Positions 10,728-22,639 of a stretch of 64,000 nucleotides of DNA are shown here, one piece after another. The stretch is taken from assembly GCA_001599815.1 (NCBI GenBank), contig BCIA01000006.1:2668961-2732960 (forward strand). The letters run 5' to 3'. Position 1 is the first letter of the stretch; the number at the start of each line of letters is the position of its first letter. The position numbers were made by a program, and so were the translations under genes. Source of the stretch: Furcasterigmium furcatum (Eukaryota > Ascomycota > Sordariomycetes > Glomerellales > Plectosphaerellaceae). The notes below the pieces were generated by a model, which saw only the letters and a program-made list of their open reading frames with translations, did no database searches and was not told where the DNA came from.

Positions 10728-11771
10728 GGTGATGGTATTGCTAGGGGACTGGGGAAGCGAGTGTACTGTGGGTGTCAGTCAGGTGAGGCTGAAGATTGAG
10801 TGTTTTATGTGACCTAGATCGGTCTGCATGGATGTGCTGGACGGCTGGTTTTGTAGATGCCCCCGATGAGACATGAGATGGCGCGGGGCGGGTGCCGAGG
10901 CGAGTTGCCGAGTTCCTGCCGGTCCCCGCCGCCGCCGTTCCCGATCGGCACGGCGCTCACGGCCGGATACGACTCGAATTTTCTCACCGCGGCGCCGAAT
11001 TGGGCATTTTCCCTAAGGAGTCGTTTTTTTTTTTTCAGCGAAGCCTCATAGCAGTCATTATTTGTGCTTCGTTTTGTGTCTCGATTTACGTGATCGCAGA
11101 AGGGGTTTTGATGCTTGCCCGGGGCTTCGGCTTGTCCTGGTAAACATTCAGCCGGAGACGCTGCCGTGGTAGTAAACTCCTACGATGACAGAAACACCAA
11201 ACCATTCTCCGTGTTGAATGATACCGCCAGTGATAATGGTGGAGATGCAATTGCGAGTCGGATCCAGATGCCACCAATTCAACATTGCGATGCTTGACTG
11301 CAAAAACAACAAGTTGAGCAGTCATTCTCCATCAAACCCAGAGATATGATGATTACATAATTGCATGCTGTGACCTTACGGGCACACGTCGCAGGTTGTT
11401 GACGATGGGCTAATAGCTGGACGATGTCAAGGATGATTCTGATATTCTGAGGGCACTGTCCCTACGGTAGGTACCTTAGTAGGTACCTTTTGATCCTTCT
11501 TCCTCGCGCCTGGGCTGGGTGAGATACCGACGCGGACCCATAAATCCCGCACGTGACGTCCCTTCATTTACGCGCAGGCCTGGGGCGACCGTTAACTTTT
11601 CGCGTCACTGCTTGGAACCTGAGGTGTGGCCCCAGCAAACAAGCTCTAGTCGGGACTCCTGCAGGCAACGGGACCTCGAGTGCAACTCTTCCTCCCAACA
11701 ACCACAACCCGCCCCGTCGCCTCTCTTCTCCCAATTTCATCGTCAGCGCGCGCGCAACAGCAACAGCGACG
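10728..11771. promoter_or_regulatory. Divergent upstream region of the CMD-like gene and SPT16
   Basis: This 1 kb spacer separates two head-to-head genes and has no coding-like frame. It holds a T-run near 11026-11038 and two close GGTACC-centred palindromes at about 11468-11489. A composite CACGTGACGTC element lies at 11550-11560. Confidence 0.45.
11550..11560 (+). promoter_or_regulatory. Overlapping E-box and CRE-like site (CACGTGACGTC)
   Basis: The string joins a perfect CACGTG palindrome, the core for bHLH factors of the Cbf1 type, to TGACGTC, the core for ATF/CREB bZIP factors. The two share TG. It lies about 210 bases before the SPT16 start, a plausible promoter position. Binding is inferred from the motif only. 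Confidence 0.3.
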
Positions 11772-14700
11772 ATGGCGGAGATCAAGATCGACAGCAGGCT
11801 CTTCCAGGAGCGCATCTCCCATTTCGCGTCCGCCTGGAAGAACGACCTGCGCGCGAACAACGGCCTCTTCCACGATGCCCAGTCCCTCCTCATCATGATG
11901 GGCAAGGTCGAGGAGGTCCCCGAGCTGCACAAGAACAACGCTATGCATGTGAGTCGACTTCGTCCAACAATGCGCCTGCCTCCAACGACGGATGGCTAAC
12001 TTGCTCCCAGTTCTGGCTGCTTGGATACGAATTCCCGACCACCCTGATGCTCCTGACGACCGATACCATCTACATTGTCACGACCGCGAAGAAGGGTAAG
12101 CAGGCAGCCACATCCTCTAATGCGGCGATAACCGTGATCATGGCGTGCTGATTCGATTTCGCGTAGCCAAGCACCTCGAACCCCTCAAGGGTGGTCGCTT
12201 CCCTCTCGAGATCCTCGTCCGTGGCAAGGATGCCGCCGAGAACGAGAAGCTCTTCGTCAAGATCACCGATGCCATCAAGACTGCAGGCGTACGTATCCCC
12301 TTACGCGCCCCACGCGCTTCCCTGCTAACCCATGGCTGCTACAGAACAAGCTCGGTGTTATCGCGAAAGACACCTCGAAGGGTCCCTTTGTCGAAGAGTG
12401 GAAGAAGACATTCGCGGACCAATGTAAAGATGTCGAGGAGGTCGATATTTCCGCTGCCCTCTCGACTGTCGCCTTCTCCGTCAAGGATGAGACCGAGCTG
12501 CGTGCGATGCGAACGGCCTCCAAGGCTTGCGTTGCTCTCATGACCCCCTACTTCCTCGAGGAGATCACCGAGATCGTCGACAGCGAGAAGAAGGTCAAGC
12601 ACACCGCCCTCTCCGACAAGGTCGACAAGAAACTCGACGATGTCAAGTGGTGGAAGTCGGTGGAGCTGCCCAACAAGACCAAGCTGCCCTCCGACCTCGA
12701 CCCTGCCCAGCTTGACTGGGTGATGGGCCCTACCGTGCAGAGCGGTGGGAAGTTCGACCTCAGACTGGGCATCGACAGCAACGAGGACAACCTGCACCCG
12801 GGCATCATTATCGCCAACATGGGCTTGCGTTACAAGTCGTACTGTTCCTCGATTGCCCGCACTTACCTCATGGACCCCAACAAGGCTCAGGAGAGCACCT
12901 ACAAGCTCCTGCTGAATATTCACAACATGATCATCAAGGAGATCCGCGATGGCGTCGCTGCCAAGGATATCTACAACAAGGCCATGGGCCTCATCAAGTC
13001 CAAGAAGCCCGAGCTCGAGAAGAACTTCCTCAAGAACGTCGGCTATGGCGTTGGCCTCGAGCAACGCGACCCGACTTTGCTTCTCAACGCAAAGAATTCC
13101 CGCACCCTGAAGGACGGCATGACTCTTGTGGTGACCACTGGCTTCAGCGATGTTGAGAACCCTCAACCGCAGGACAAGAACAGCAAGGTCTACTCGATGA
13201 TCATCACCGACACAATCCGCGTCACAACTACCGATGCGGTTGTCTTCACTGGCGAATCGCCAACAAGCGCTGACGCTTGCTCGTTCTTCTTCGAAGGTGA
13301 AGAGGAGGCCGCCGCCCCGACCCCCAAGAAGGAGAAGAGGGATGGTCGCGTCGGTGCCGTTGCTACTAAGAACATCACCTCGTCAAGATTACGATCCGAG
13401 CGCAACGCTCAGCCCGATGACGTCGCTGATCACAAGCGTCGCGAGCATCAAAAGGAGCTGGCGTCCAAGAAGCAGAAGGAAGGCCTGGCGCGCTTCTCCG
13501 AGTCTACTAGTGGTCAAGACGGCGGAGAGGTCAAGAAGTTCAAGCGCTTCGAGTCGTACAAGCGCGACAACCAGTTCCCGTCCAAGGTCCGAGACCTCTC
13601 AATCCTGGTGGATGCCAAGAACAACACGGTCATCCTCCCTGTCATGGGAAGGCCGGTGCCGTTCCATATCAACACGATCAAGAACGCGAGCAAGAGCGAC
13701 GAGGGTGACTGGTCATTCTTGCGAGTGAACTTCCTGTCCCCCGGACAGGGTGTTGGCCGCAAAGATGATCAGCCTTTCGAGGATGCCACGGCTCACTTCG
13801 TGCGCAGTCTCACGTTCCGTTCCACGGATGGCGGGCGATACGAAGAGATTGCGACGCAAATCTCTAACATGAAGCGAGACGCCACCAAGAAGGAGCAGGA
13901 GAAGAAGGAGATGGAAGATGTTGTCGAGCAAGACAAGCTCGTCGAAATAAGGAGTGAGTACAGCCAGTGACACGCTCGTCGATGTGGAGAGCTAACCTGA
14001 TGATCAGACCGACGCCCGGCCGTGCTTGATAACGTCTTCATCCGCCCGGCTATGGAAGGCAAGCGGGTTGCTGGAAAGGTTGAGATTCACCAGAACGGTA
14101 TCCGCTACACATCTCCCCTGCACGGCAGCCAGAGAGTCGACGTGCTCTTCTCCAACGTCCGCCATCTCTTCTTCCAGCCCTGTCAGCACGAGCTGGTGGT
14201 CATCATCCACATCCACCTCAAGGACCCCATCGTTTACAGCAACAAGAAGAAGACGAAGGACATCCAGTTCTACCGTGAAGCGACTGACATCCAGTTCGAC
14301 GAAACTGGTAACAGGAAGCGCAAGTACAGGTACGGTGATGAGGACGAGTTTGAGCAGGAGCAGGAAGAGCGCAGGCGGAGACAGGAGCTCGACCGCCTCT
14401 TCCAAGGCTTTGCCCAGAAGATCGCCGAGGCCGGCAAGAACGAGGGTATCGAGGTCGACATGCCCATCCGCGAGCTCGGCTTCCACGGTGTGCCTTTCCG
14501 CAGCAACGTCTTCATCCAGCCCACGACAGACTGTCTCATGCAGGTGGTCGAGCCGCCATTCATGGTCATCACCCTGGAGGACATCGAGGTCTGCCACTTG
14601 GAGCGTGTCCAGTTCGGCCTGAAGAATTTTGATATGGTCTTTATCTTCAAGGACTTCACTCGGGCACCATACCACATCAACACCATCCCAGTCGAGTTCC

Positions 14701-15113
14701 TGGACGGCGTCAAGGAGTTCCTCGACTCGTCCGACATTGCCTACTCGGAGGGACCGCTCAACCTGAATTGGCCGACGATCATGAAGACGGTGACGGCGGA
14801 CACGCACCAGTTCTTCATCGACGGCGGTTGGTCCTTCCTCCAAGCCGAGTCTGACGACGAGGATGGCGGCCTGGAGGAAGATCAGGAGAGCAACTTTGAG
14901 ATCAGCGAGGATGAGCTCGACGAGGCCTCCGAGTCCAGCGAGGAGGATTCCGACTACGGTTCCAACGTGTCGGACGAGGAGGATGACGCCGAGCTCAGTG
15001 ACGAGGACGAAGGCGAGGATTGGGACGAGCTCGACGCCAAGGCGGCCAAGCGCGATCGTGAGGCGGCTCTCGAGGACACGAACCCTCGCACCAAGAAGAA
15101 GGCTAAGCGGTGA
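11772..15113 (+). CDS. SPT16: FACT complex subunit Spt16
   Basis: Spt16 is the large subunit of the histone chaperone FACT, which with Pob3 handles H2A-H2B during transcription and replication. The model is join(11772..11948, 12011..12095, 12167..12288, 12345..13953, 14008..15113), 1032 aa, the usual family length, and all five exons join in phase. Residues 1 to about 440 form the catalytically dead aminopeptidase-like domain (DWVMGPTVQSGGKFDLRLG, HPGIIIANMGLRYKSYCSS). A charged coiled segment follows, then the dimerisation and middle PH-like domains (about 530-930). The tail from about 950 is strongly acidic and ends in the basic KKKAKR, a likely nuclear signal. Convergent with CDC50. Confidence 0.97.
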
Positions 15114-15751
15114 GGGGGGCACGCGACCACCAGCTCGCCACCCTGTTACCCCATGGCAGAGGAACCTCTTGAGTCAAAAGGCATCAAGCCGTGTCACGTG
15201 TAGGTGTAGGAGTCAAGGCGTTACACAGTCGTTCAGTGCTTTCGAAGTATAGGAGATTGAAGGGAGGTGTTCTTAAGACAGTGTTGTTCTCTGGATTGCT
15301 GGGTATTGCGTGTTGGTCGCGTGAGTAGGTAGTCAGTCAGTCAGCTGCCACCCAAGCCCCGCTCGATATTATTTCCGCACGGGACTGGGTTTCTATCAAC
15401 GGCATCATCACGAGAATCCATTGCCAGTCAGATGGACAAGCACTTAACTCTGAAATAAACTGCATGCGGTATCTCTCGAGTAAGAAAGAACAAGAACATT
15501 GAAATTACACTCATACTTCGTAACCTAACCCCCATTCGCACCACCAGACTGCCTAGACCCGGCGAGGCATCGTCTGTCTGTGTGCGAGCTGGGTCCGAAC
15601 CGCGTCCCAGGACCGGGAGGCGAGACCGTACAGGGAAAAGGCCTTGAGTGGTAAAGCAACAGCATTCCCCGTGTGCTGCAACGATCTACAGGCTGCTCTG
15701 CTGCGTGGATGCTGCGGAGAGGAGGCGGGCGGCGGAGTCCTGGCGCCCCCG
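15114..15751. other. Tail-to-tail spacer between SPT16 and CDC50
   Basis: These 638 bases presumably contain two 3' untranslated regions. No coding-like frame or repeat is seen. A CACGTG string occurs near 15197 but lies downstream of both genes. Confidence 0.5.
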
Positions 15752-17416
15752 CTAGGCGTCGCCGGGGCGGGCGTCGCGGCCGGATGCCATGGCAGCGCCG
15801 GAGCCGGTGGCCTGTCCGGCCTTGGCGCCTGGCGTGTTGTTCCAGGAGAGGTATGTGTGGTCGCCGAGTTTCCTGGGATGGTGTTAGTTTCTTGTACATG
15901 GGGAGGAAGGGATTGGGGCGTGGGGGTGGACGAACCTAGGCTTAAGCAGATGGGTGATGGTGAAGATGACGCCGAGGAGAATGCAAACGCCGCCGACGAC
16001 TACATAGGAGATACCGAGGAAGTTGTTGCGGCCGCCCATGACGGTGCGGGTCGATATAACCATGGACTTGGTGCCCTTGTAGGCCCTCGTTGGGAAGCCT
16101 TTGGGTGGGATGTTAGCAGCAGCATGGTGAGGAGAGGAAGAGGGGTTGGACGGACTGTAAGTGACGTTCACGCGGTAGATACCCTCCTGCTGGAGAGGCT
16201 CGTTGTCGTTCCTCTGGTACAGCTTGGAAAACTCGGGCAGGCCGGCCGTGCGCATCCAGACCTGGAATCCCTCCCACTGATCCAGCCTAGGTGGAGGGTT
16301 GTCGGTCGTGTAGTTGGGGAACCGTTCCCGCCAGTTGACAGGAGGCATGACCTCGCCGGGCTCAAACTTGGTCTCACCATAGAGGTCGGCGTCGGACGCC
16401 CAGGCGATATTGGAGTTATTCTCCATCTTGTACTCGACGAGCTCGTTTCCATCATTTACTCGCTGAAGCGACGAGAACGTGTCGTTGAACATGGAGTTGG
16501 CGATGAGTCCGCATGGGTAGATGGGTTTATTCTCGTCGCTGTCCCATGCTTGCGGGTCGCACTTGGAATTTCGCACGGAGCTGTCGCTGACCCTGTCGCC
16601 CTTGAGCTGTCTGTCGTAGAAGGATTCGACGTAGCGACGGTGGTTCTGGTAGAAGTCGGTGAGGTGGTAGTAGAACAGGACGGGCGGTCCCATTGCCCGG
16701 GGCACCGTGAATTCGAGTTCGCAGATGGTCGTCGTGTACGGTATGCCTCTGCCTTGCTCGGGGGTGAACTCGACACTGGGGTATTTCCGCCACTGGGGAG
16801 AAATGTTCGACTCGCCGCCCTTGAAAGAGGTCGAGATGAGTCCCGAGTCCATTGGATCGAATCTGGGCGCATCTGGCGCCTCGATGTCGCAGTTGGTATA
16901 ATCAATCCTCAGCTCCTGGACCTATAAACATCCACCTTGTCAGAAACACCATCGAGCAGCCAGTGGAGAGTGTCGGGCGGATCGGTCGGGACGAACCTCT
17001 GAGCTGGCGTATAGCAGCAGGCCGCCGATGGGCGCGAAGATGATTCCGATCGTGAAGAAGAGCGGCAGGACCGTCTTGGGTGTCAGGATGGGCCTGTCCG
17101 TGTCAGCGACTCCAGCCTCCGTCTGCTTCCCTTGCTTCCGAGGGTGCCGCGACGGCTTCTCGAGAGACTCACTGCCATGCCTTCAGTCGCTGCTGTCGGA
17201 ACGCGGTATCTGTTTGTCGGGGGAACTCGTCAGCGCCTGTTCGATACGCATCCATTGACAGGCTGGTGCTTTCGCGCGAGGCTCGTCCGAACCATCCGCT
17301 TCCTGGTAGCACTCACTTGCGGGACGGCGGCTCTTCTTCTTCTCCGGTTGCTTGTCGCTCGAATCGTGCGAATCGATGGAGTCGGTGTGACCGACTCCGG
17401 GCGGTAAGTCGGACAT
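15752..17416 (-). CDS. CDC50: Cdc50/Lem3 family P4-ATPase (flippase) beta subunit
   Basis: Cdc50-family proteins escort P4-type lipid flippases out of the ER and are needed for their activity. The model is join(17416..17317, 17209..17173, 17093..16997, 16921..15936, 15872..15752) on the minus strand, 446 aa, with all phases closing. The cytosolic N-terminus ends in KKKSRRPANTAFRQQRLKAW, the family hallmark, rebuilt across exons 1 and 2 (37 nt). The first membrane segment is at about 55-78, a large lumenal domain with N-x-S/T sites follows, and the second membrane segment lies at about 378-404. The lumenal part holds YYHLTDFYQNHRRYV and IYPCGLIANSMFND. Which of the yeast paralogues Cdc50, Lem3 or Crf1 it matches cannot be decided here. 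Confidence 0.95.
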
Positions 17417-17911
17417 TGCGGCGGCGCTCGAATTCGCGGCGTTCCGGTGTGGTCTGTGGTGGAAAGAAGGAGATGGATTGTCGTTGGTGAGAGTGCGATC
17501 CCCAGGGCCTCTCCCGTATTCAAGTCGCAGGTCGGGCTGGTTTCCAGCACGGGGTACAGGCGGCGACGCGTGTGGCTTGTCCAGGAGTCTTACGTGTACG
17601 GTTTAGCGGGGTGGCTGAGTCGCCGAAACTGGAGGCAAGTACCGCCAGCACTGCCCCTGGGCAAGGGTCTCAGAGTTGGTACTGTTTCTGAATGATAGGT
17701 GCTTTCGGGTTCTACCACATGGTAATATATTAAATATCTTGATTGTTTCGACCTTTATGGTTCCCTTTTAGGGGGGCCGGGGTTACCTACACCTTTCCCC
17801 GAATGAATGGTGCAGCTTCTGCGTCCCGTCGTCCACCGCCGGACGCATCGCGACCAAATGTCAACTTTTGGCCCTCAAAGATCCCAAGACCATCCATCAT
17901 CCATCATCATC
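17417..17911. other. CDC50 upstream region, no gene recognised
   Basis: This is the spacer between the CDC50 start and the tRNA-Glu gene. It should hold the CDC50 promoter and leader. No open frame looks coding. Confidence 0.5.
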
Positions 17912-17922
17912 AAAAAAAAAAA
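17912..17922 (-). terminator. Back-up Pol III terminator (T11)
   Basis: On the tRNA strand this is a run of eleven T, about 29 bases after the tRNA 3' end. It would stop any polymerase III that passes the first T4 signal. Confidence 0.45.
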
Positions 17923-17944
17923 CAGCACCACCATCACCAATAGC

Positions 17945-17948
17945 AAAA
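17945..17948 (-). terminator. Pol III terminator (T4) of tRNA-Glu
   Basis: Four T in a row on the tRNA strand, two bases after the discriminator base, are the expected primary stop for polymerase III. Confidence 0.6.
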
Positions 17949-17950
17949 GT

Positions 17951-18039
17951 TTCCGGAACGGGGAATTGAACCCCGAGCCTGTCGGCGCCGTCACCTGAAG
18001 GATGAGAGCGACAAATGTTGACCATTACACCATTCCGGA
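17951..18039 (-). tRNA. tRNA-Glu(CTC) with a 17-nt intron
   Basis: The minus strand folds into a complete tRNA. The acceptor strands TCCGGAA and TTCCGGA pair in all seven positions, with A as discriminator. The D arm carries GGTGTAATGGTCAACAT, and the T arm CGGGG-TTCAATT-CCCCG pairs fully. The anticodon stem TGTCG/CGACA encloses the loop C-T-CTC-A-C after removal of a 17-nt intron directly 3' of position 37, the canonical eukaryotic place. The mature length is 72 nt plus CCA. A T4 run ends the unit. The anticodon CTC reads GAG, the favoured Glu codon in this GC-rich genome. Confidence 0.93.
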
Positions 18040-18154
18040 TGATTTGTTGAAATTTCGATGTGGTGGATGGGTCTAAGGAGTCTAGCCAGCAGCAAAATCC
18101 CAAATCAACCCTGGACTCCTCCATGCTTGTGGGCCGGGCCTCAGGGATCCATCC

Positions 18155-19818
18155 TCACCACTCCACACCAAGCACACATAATCGTCCAACTTCCCCTGAC
18201 CAACCAAACGTCAAGGTGACGCGAGCGTAGAGCAGGAGACTCTCGATCTCTCTGAGTGTCTGCTGACCGTCGGCCGTGATTCTCTCCCAGATTCCTCGAA
18301 CCTCTTCCTCCTCAGAAGATCCGTCTCTACCGGGCGACGATGCCTCCTCAGGGAAGATGAGCTCGCGCCATGCACGAGGATTCCAGACCTGCTTCCCCTT
18401 CTCGAGACAACCCGTCTCATCTGCCACTGTGCCGATGATTCGAGGGTTCAGGCGGAGAGTGCATTGCGAAGAGCAATGCTTGCAGGTAGCAACAGGCGAG
18501 TTCGCGTACAGGGGAACCCCGCAACTGTTACGACAAGGTTAGCGAATGCCCAACACTCACTTCTGCCAGGGCAATGGTACCAGTCAACGCAGCAGAGTGC
18601 CTTCTTGAACCACAGGTCCACCAGGTTCACGTCAAGGACAACGACACTGAGCTTGCCCGTGAATATTGCGTCAGGGTCACCGCGAGCAAAGTCCTCGACC
18701 TCTGCTATGGTGAATAACGCCCTGACGGGACCATGCATGGCGACATCGACGTTCCACAGATCTGCTGGGAATGGCGTGGATACCTCCTCTTTTTTCGTGC
18801 GCTCTTTTGCCCACTTTCGGAGCCAGTGGGCATCAGAAAAGTCGGGTTCGACATCCAACATCGTCAGATAGTCGATGCTGATACTGCCATCAGCCTCAGC
18901 TGCCGCATTTCTCGACGGCGGGCTAGGCTTCCACTTGGGGCTCGAAATCAACAGGATCGTGTCGTTAGCCTGCCAGGATACTGCCGAGTCTACCTGGCTC
19001 TCCCAAAGCGTCAGGACACAGCTGGCTGTGTGGTCGTACACGGTGACTTCCCGAAGCTCAAGTTCTGCGTCCCGCTTCAGAGGCCGAACTCGCTTGCAAT
19101 TACCAACGCTACGGACGCACACGAGAACGCGGAGCCCGCGAACCTCGTCGTGACCGGTCTTGAGGTAAGAACCCAGGGTCACAAGTCCTGGGAAGCACTT
19201 GGGCTGTGAACCGGCAACGGTGCAGTCGAGGGGCGTGCGATACTGTGAATAGGTCTCGGATGATTCTGGCTCTATCCGTAAGAACTGCTGAGTACCGGGC
19301 TGCGGGTTGATGGGAGTGCAAGGCAGCACGTACGGAACGCTCTCGTAGTTGGAGGGCGGCTCGCAGACGTAGGTTGCCCAGACGCTGATGAGCTGGCCGA
19401 GGACAAAAGTTGAAACAGGGATACCAAGGGGCGTCAATTTGACCTTTGGTGTGGAGTATCAGCAAGAAGACCCAGAAAGCTCATGGCGAGGTCATGAACT
19501 CACTCCTATGGCTCCGGTGTCGTCCTTGATCACTAAGTAATGATATGGCCGCGAGTAATGCATCGAGTTCTTGTCGATGGCGGCCGGACGGAAGTTGACG
19601 AGTCTCCCAGCAAAGTGAACGTGGCCCTTGCCCTGCAAAATGCCAGATATGGACACCAAGTCATACTCCTGGGCGGGTTTCCAGCCCCGGGACAAAGGGT
19701 TCGACGAAGTCAGTTCGTTGGCGGTAAATCCATCGTCAACGCCAGCTGGCTGTCGTGAGCTTGGCTTATAACGGGGGGGCTCTTTCTGGTAGAAAGACTG
19801 TATCGACGGCGTGGCCAT
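18155..19818 (-). CDS. OB-fold nucleic-acid-binding protein with Zn-ribbon-like Cys cluster
   Basis: I read this as a 515-aa protein from join(19818..19504, 19443..18581, 18524..18155) on the minus strand, all in phase. The N-terminus has a PIP-box-like SIQSFYQKE. Residues about 50-130 form an OB-like segment (SRPYHYLVIKDDTGAIGV, then QLISVWATYV across the first junction). A second runs from about 165 to 255 (GLRVLVCVRSVG, VTVYDHTASCVLTLWES). A CCVDCCGVPLYAN...CKHC cluster near 390-412 looks like a zinc ribbon and is restored only if the second intron uses the donor GTACCA at 18580. The arrangement resembles replication-protein-A-type and MEIOB/CDC24-OB-type single-strand-binding proteins. 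The role is inferred: DNA repair, meiosis or telomere work are options. Confidence 0.65.
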
Positions 19819-21898
19819 GCTTGGTGGGGAGGAAGGTTTTGTCGGTATCTGCAGGAACAACCTGGAAGCTCTTGCGTCGGTGGCGAGTTGACGGCATTGA
19901 TGGGAGGTTGGACCAGCGCCTTGGGGGGAAATGGTGAGCATTGTAAGTGTTGTGAACCTAGAGAGGATGGTGGCTTCATTTGGGTGGCTCTTTCCTCGGG
20001 AGACAGTTGCATGAGCCGGAAGGAGTGCACCTTCCACAACGACCTGACCTCAGACATGAAACGAACTTCAATTTGCAATTTTCCTAGGTTCAGGTCCCTA
20101 CAGGTAAGTAGGTACCTACACCAGATCCTGCCTCCACCAGCGAGACATATGCCAATGCCCAGGACCCAAGGCCAGGACCCTTTCTTCCATGCCATGGTCT
20201 GCCCGCAGTAGGTTGGTAGGCGCCGGCCACCTGTGCCTGGCTGCGCCAAGAGTCGGATTGAAGGCCTCCAGCATTTGATCAAAGGCAGAAAGGAGTCAGA
20301 AGACACTTGGTGGCACCATCGCCAGCTTGCGACCTCAAAGGACGGCGGGCCAATCAGGCATTGTGATGAGGGTCGTCATGGCCTAATTAAGCAGGTGGAC
20401 GACCGAGGTCGGCCGCAAGGCATCATCGTCATTCGAACGCCGGAGGGACTCTGGACGTCTGAAACAACGGCCTGTGGAGTCGGTCGCTCACTTATGAAGT
20501 CAATGCTATTCTACCTAGTGGCCTCCGGCAAACGGAGGCATTGGCGTCCGTCAATAGGAACTACGAGCAAGGGCGTTCAGTCGGAGACAAGTCCGAGAGC
20601 CCGAGGCGCAACACTTCGCCGTGACGGACAAGCGTGTGTTTCCGCGCGTCTCTCAAGCCGTTGAGTGCCCGCTCCGAGTTGTTGAGGCTCTAGTGGCCAG
20701 AGCAATACAAGCACGTCCAGTAGTGGCAGTCACCTGGACGATGGCCGAGGCCGGAGTTGCCGCTGAAGAGAGGTCACCTGCCACACTGCTGCGGATCAGT
20801 CCCACCCGATAGAACAGACTGGAAGTCATCGCGAGGAGGCTGAGTGAAGTGCCAATGCAAGGAGCTGAAAGTTGAACAGTTGGCAAGAAACAATTGTGCC
20901 GAATGACTCTTTGTGAGTCAACTTATGGGGCCAGAGTTCCATGGAAGCATCAAGGCAGGCTCCGGGTTTCGCAATCGGAGACCCCAGCGGATGTCCCTTC
21001 CTAGGTTCATTCGCGTGACAGCGGCGCCAGGTACCGCCACCATAGTGGGCCGTTACTCCCGTACCACGCGAAAATAGCAGCAAAAGTCGTGTAACGGGCT
21101 AGGCTGCCGGGAGTCTTCGGTATCCACTACCCCGCAACTCGCCCTGTTGCCGCACACGGCTTGGTACCTTGGACCCCGGATTTATGGCGGGGCGACTGCG
21201 TCACCTGGCTGTTCTGAAGCTCCGCCAGAAATGCCACTGCCGTGCTGCCGGGAGAGCTCTCGTGGGGACCAGATGCACGACGGAGGAGAGAGCAATTGGG
21301 AAGGGGATGGAATGCAAGGAGGCATCATCACAAGATGCAATTGAAATGAGAGTCAATCTTCCAATTGGCCGGTTTGATTGGACATTTCATCGGCAAAAGT
21401 CCATCACCTCGCATGAGTGGAAGGTTTGGGACCACCTAGTCGGCCCACGAGCGGCGCCGTGTTGCGTCAGGTCACGCGATCTTCCCCCCTTCTGGCATCG
21501 ACCATTCCCCCCCGGCTCGATGCATCGCCTTCCACTACCTCAAAGGTCAGCCCAGCAACCTGGCCCCTTGTCGCTGGTGATCGCGTGATCTGATAGGCTC
21601 CGCTGTGACTCTCGTCTGTACAAGTACATACGACCGGCGGGTGAACCGGGCATTGAAAGGAGCTGCTCTACGTAACCTCACCACCACTATTAAACCTCCC
21701 CTCATCTTGCGCTCATCTCCTCAACCTCTCCCCTTCCCACTCCCATCACCAACTACTACAACGACCAACGACCTCCCACGAATCCATCACTTCTCCAATC
21801 CATCTCCCTCTTGTCCATCTACGTCGAAGACGCTTCTTCTGCAAACACCACTTTCTGCCACTTCCCGCACCCTCCCAAAGCCTACACATCAGCCCAAC
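19819..21898. other. Intergenic between OB-fold gene and STF2-like gene
   Basis: This 2.1 kb head-to-head spacer has no frame with coding character. A perfect TAGGTACCTA palindrome lies at 20109-20118, about 290 bases above the OB-fold start. From about 21600 the sequence becomes CT-rich and ATG-free, which I read as the leader of the STF2-like transcript. Confidence 0.5.
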
Positions 21899-22639
21899 AG
21901 TGAGTCCTTTCTCTGGCAACCAACGACCCCCGCACTCCCCTCCTCCTGGTGTGACACTCTCCCACCTCCACCTCCGATTGCCCATCACCAATCCATCAAC
22001 GTGCCATTCCTGCAATGCAGGCTCTGGCTGGAATTGATGGATATGGCGTTCATCCTGGCGTTGGGCCTGCCATCAAGAGCAAGAGCAAGAGCTTGACTAA
22101 TACCCGTATCCCCAGTGACCCGCTCCCACAAGTACAACGACCGCGACCACGCCGGTCTGGCCGACGGCACCGCCGCCCCCTCAGAGCATCTCCCTCGTTT
22201 CTTCGCCAAGCATGGCCACGAGGGAGTCGATCCCAAGAAGATCAAGAAGAGCGGAGGCGGCAGAGGCAACTGGTAAGCCATTCCCCCCTTATCCGGGCAC
22301 CTACCCCGCAACAACCCCTATTCCCGGTCCTACGCCGGCACTGAATACCCCTCCCTCTCAACATCACCCACTAACACACATCCTAGGGGCACTGCTGGCG
22401 ACGAGGTCGTCGACCAGGACTTTACCTTCGTCAACCCCCGCCGCCGCTCCAACAGCAGCGGCTACGCTAACCAGCTCCGCGACTTCAAGACAAAGTTCGA
22501 CATCAATGAGACCGAACCCGTCTTCGAGGAGAGCCTCCACGGCCCCTCCGAGGAGGATGATGCAGACAACCTCTCCAAGACCTCGACCTCTGAGAGTGGA
22601 CGCTCTACCGAGGACGAAAAGCACGACCTCAAGCAGTAA
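21899..22639 (+). CDS. STF2: STF2-like protein (ATPase-stabilising factor / hyaluronan-mRNA-binding type)
   Basis: The spliced product is 136 aa from join(21899..21899, 22116..22272, 22387..22639). It starts MTRSHKYNDRDHAGLADGTA and continues EHLPRFFAKHGHEGVDPKK, GGGRGNWG and GDEVVDQD, matching the layout of yeast Stf2 (TRTNKW, KYFSHTGN, GKGNWG, GDEIDD). Yeast Stf2 stabilises the inhibited F1Fo-ATPase and promotes desiccation tolerance. Fungal members are also grouped with hyaluronan/mRNA-binding proteins. The C-terminal half is acidic and Ser-rich, probably disordered. The start codon is split: A is the last base of the leader exon and TG the first two of exon 2, because the leader exon contains no ATG. 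The family is clear; the exact role here is inferred. Confidence 0.83.

Noticed and set aside
14004..15122. 372-codon open frame on the minus strand
   Set aside because: Antisense shadow of the last SPT16 exon, with Leu/Val/Asp-rich random composition.
15644..16927. 427-codon open frame on the plus strand
   Set aside because: Antisense shadow of the main CDC50 exon.
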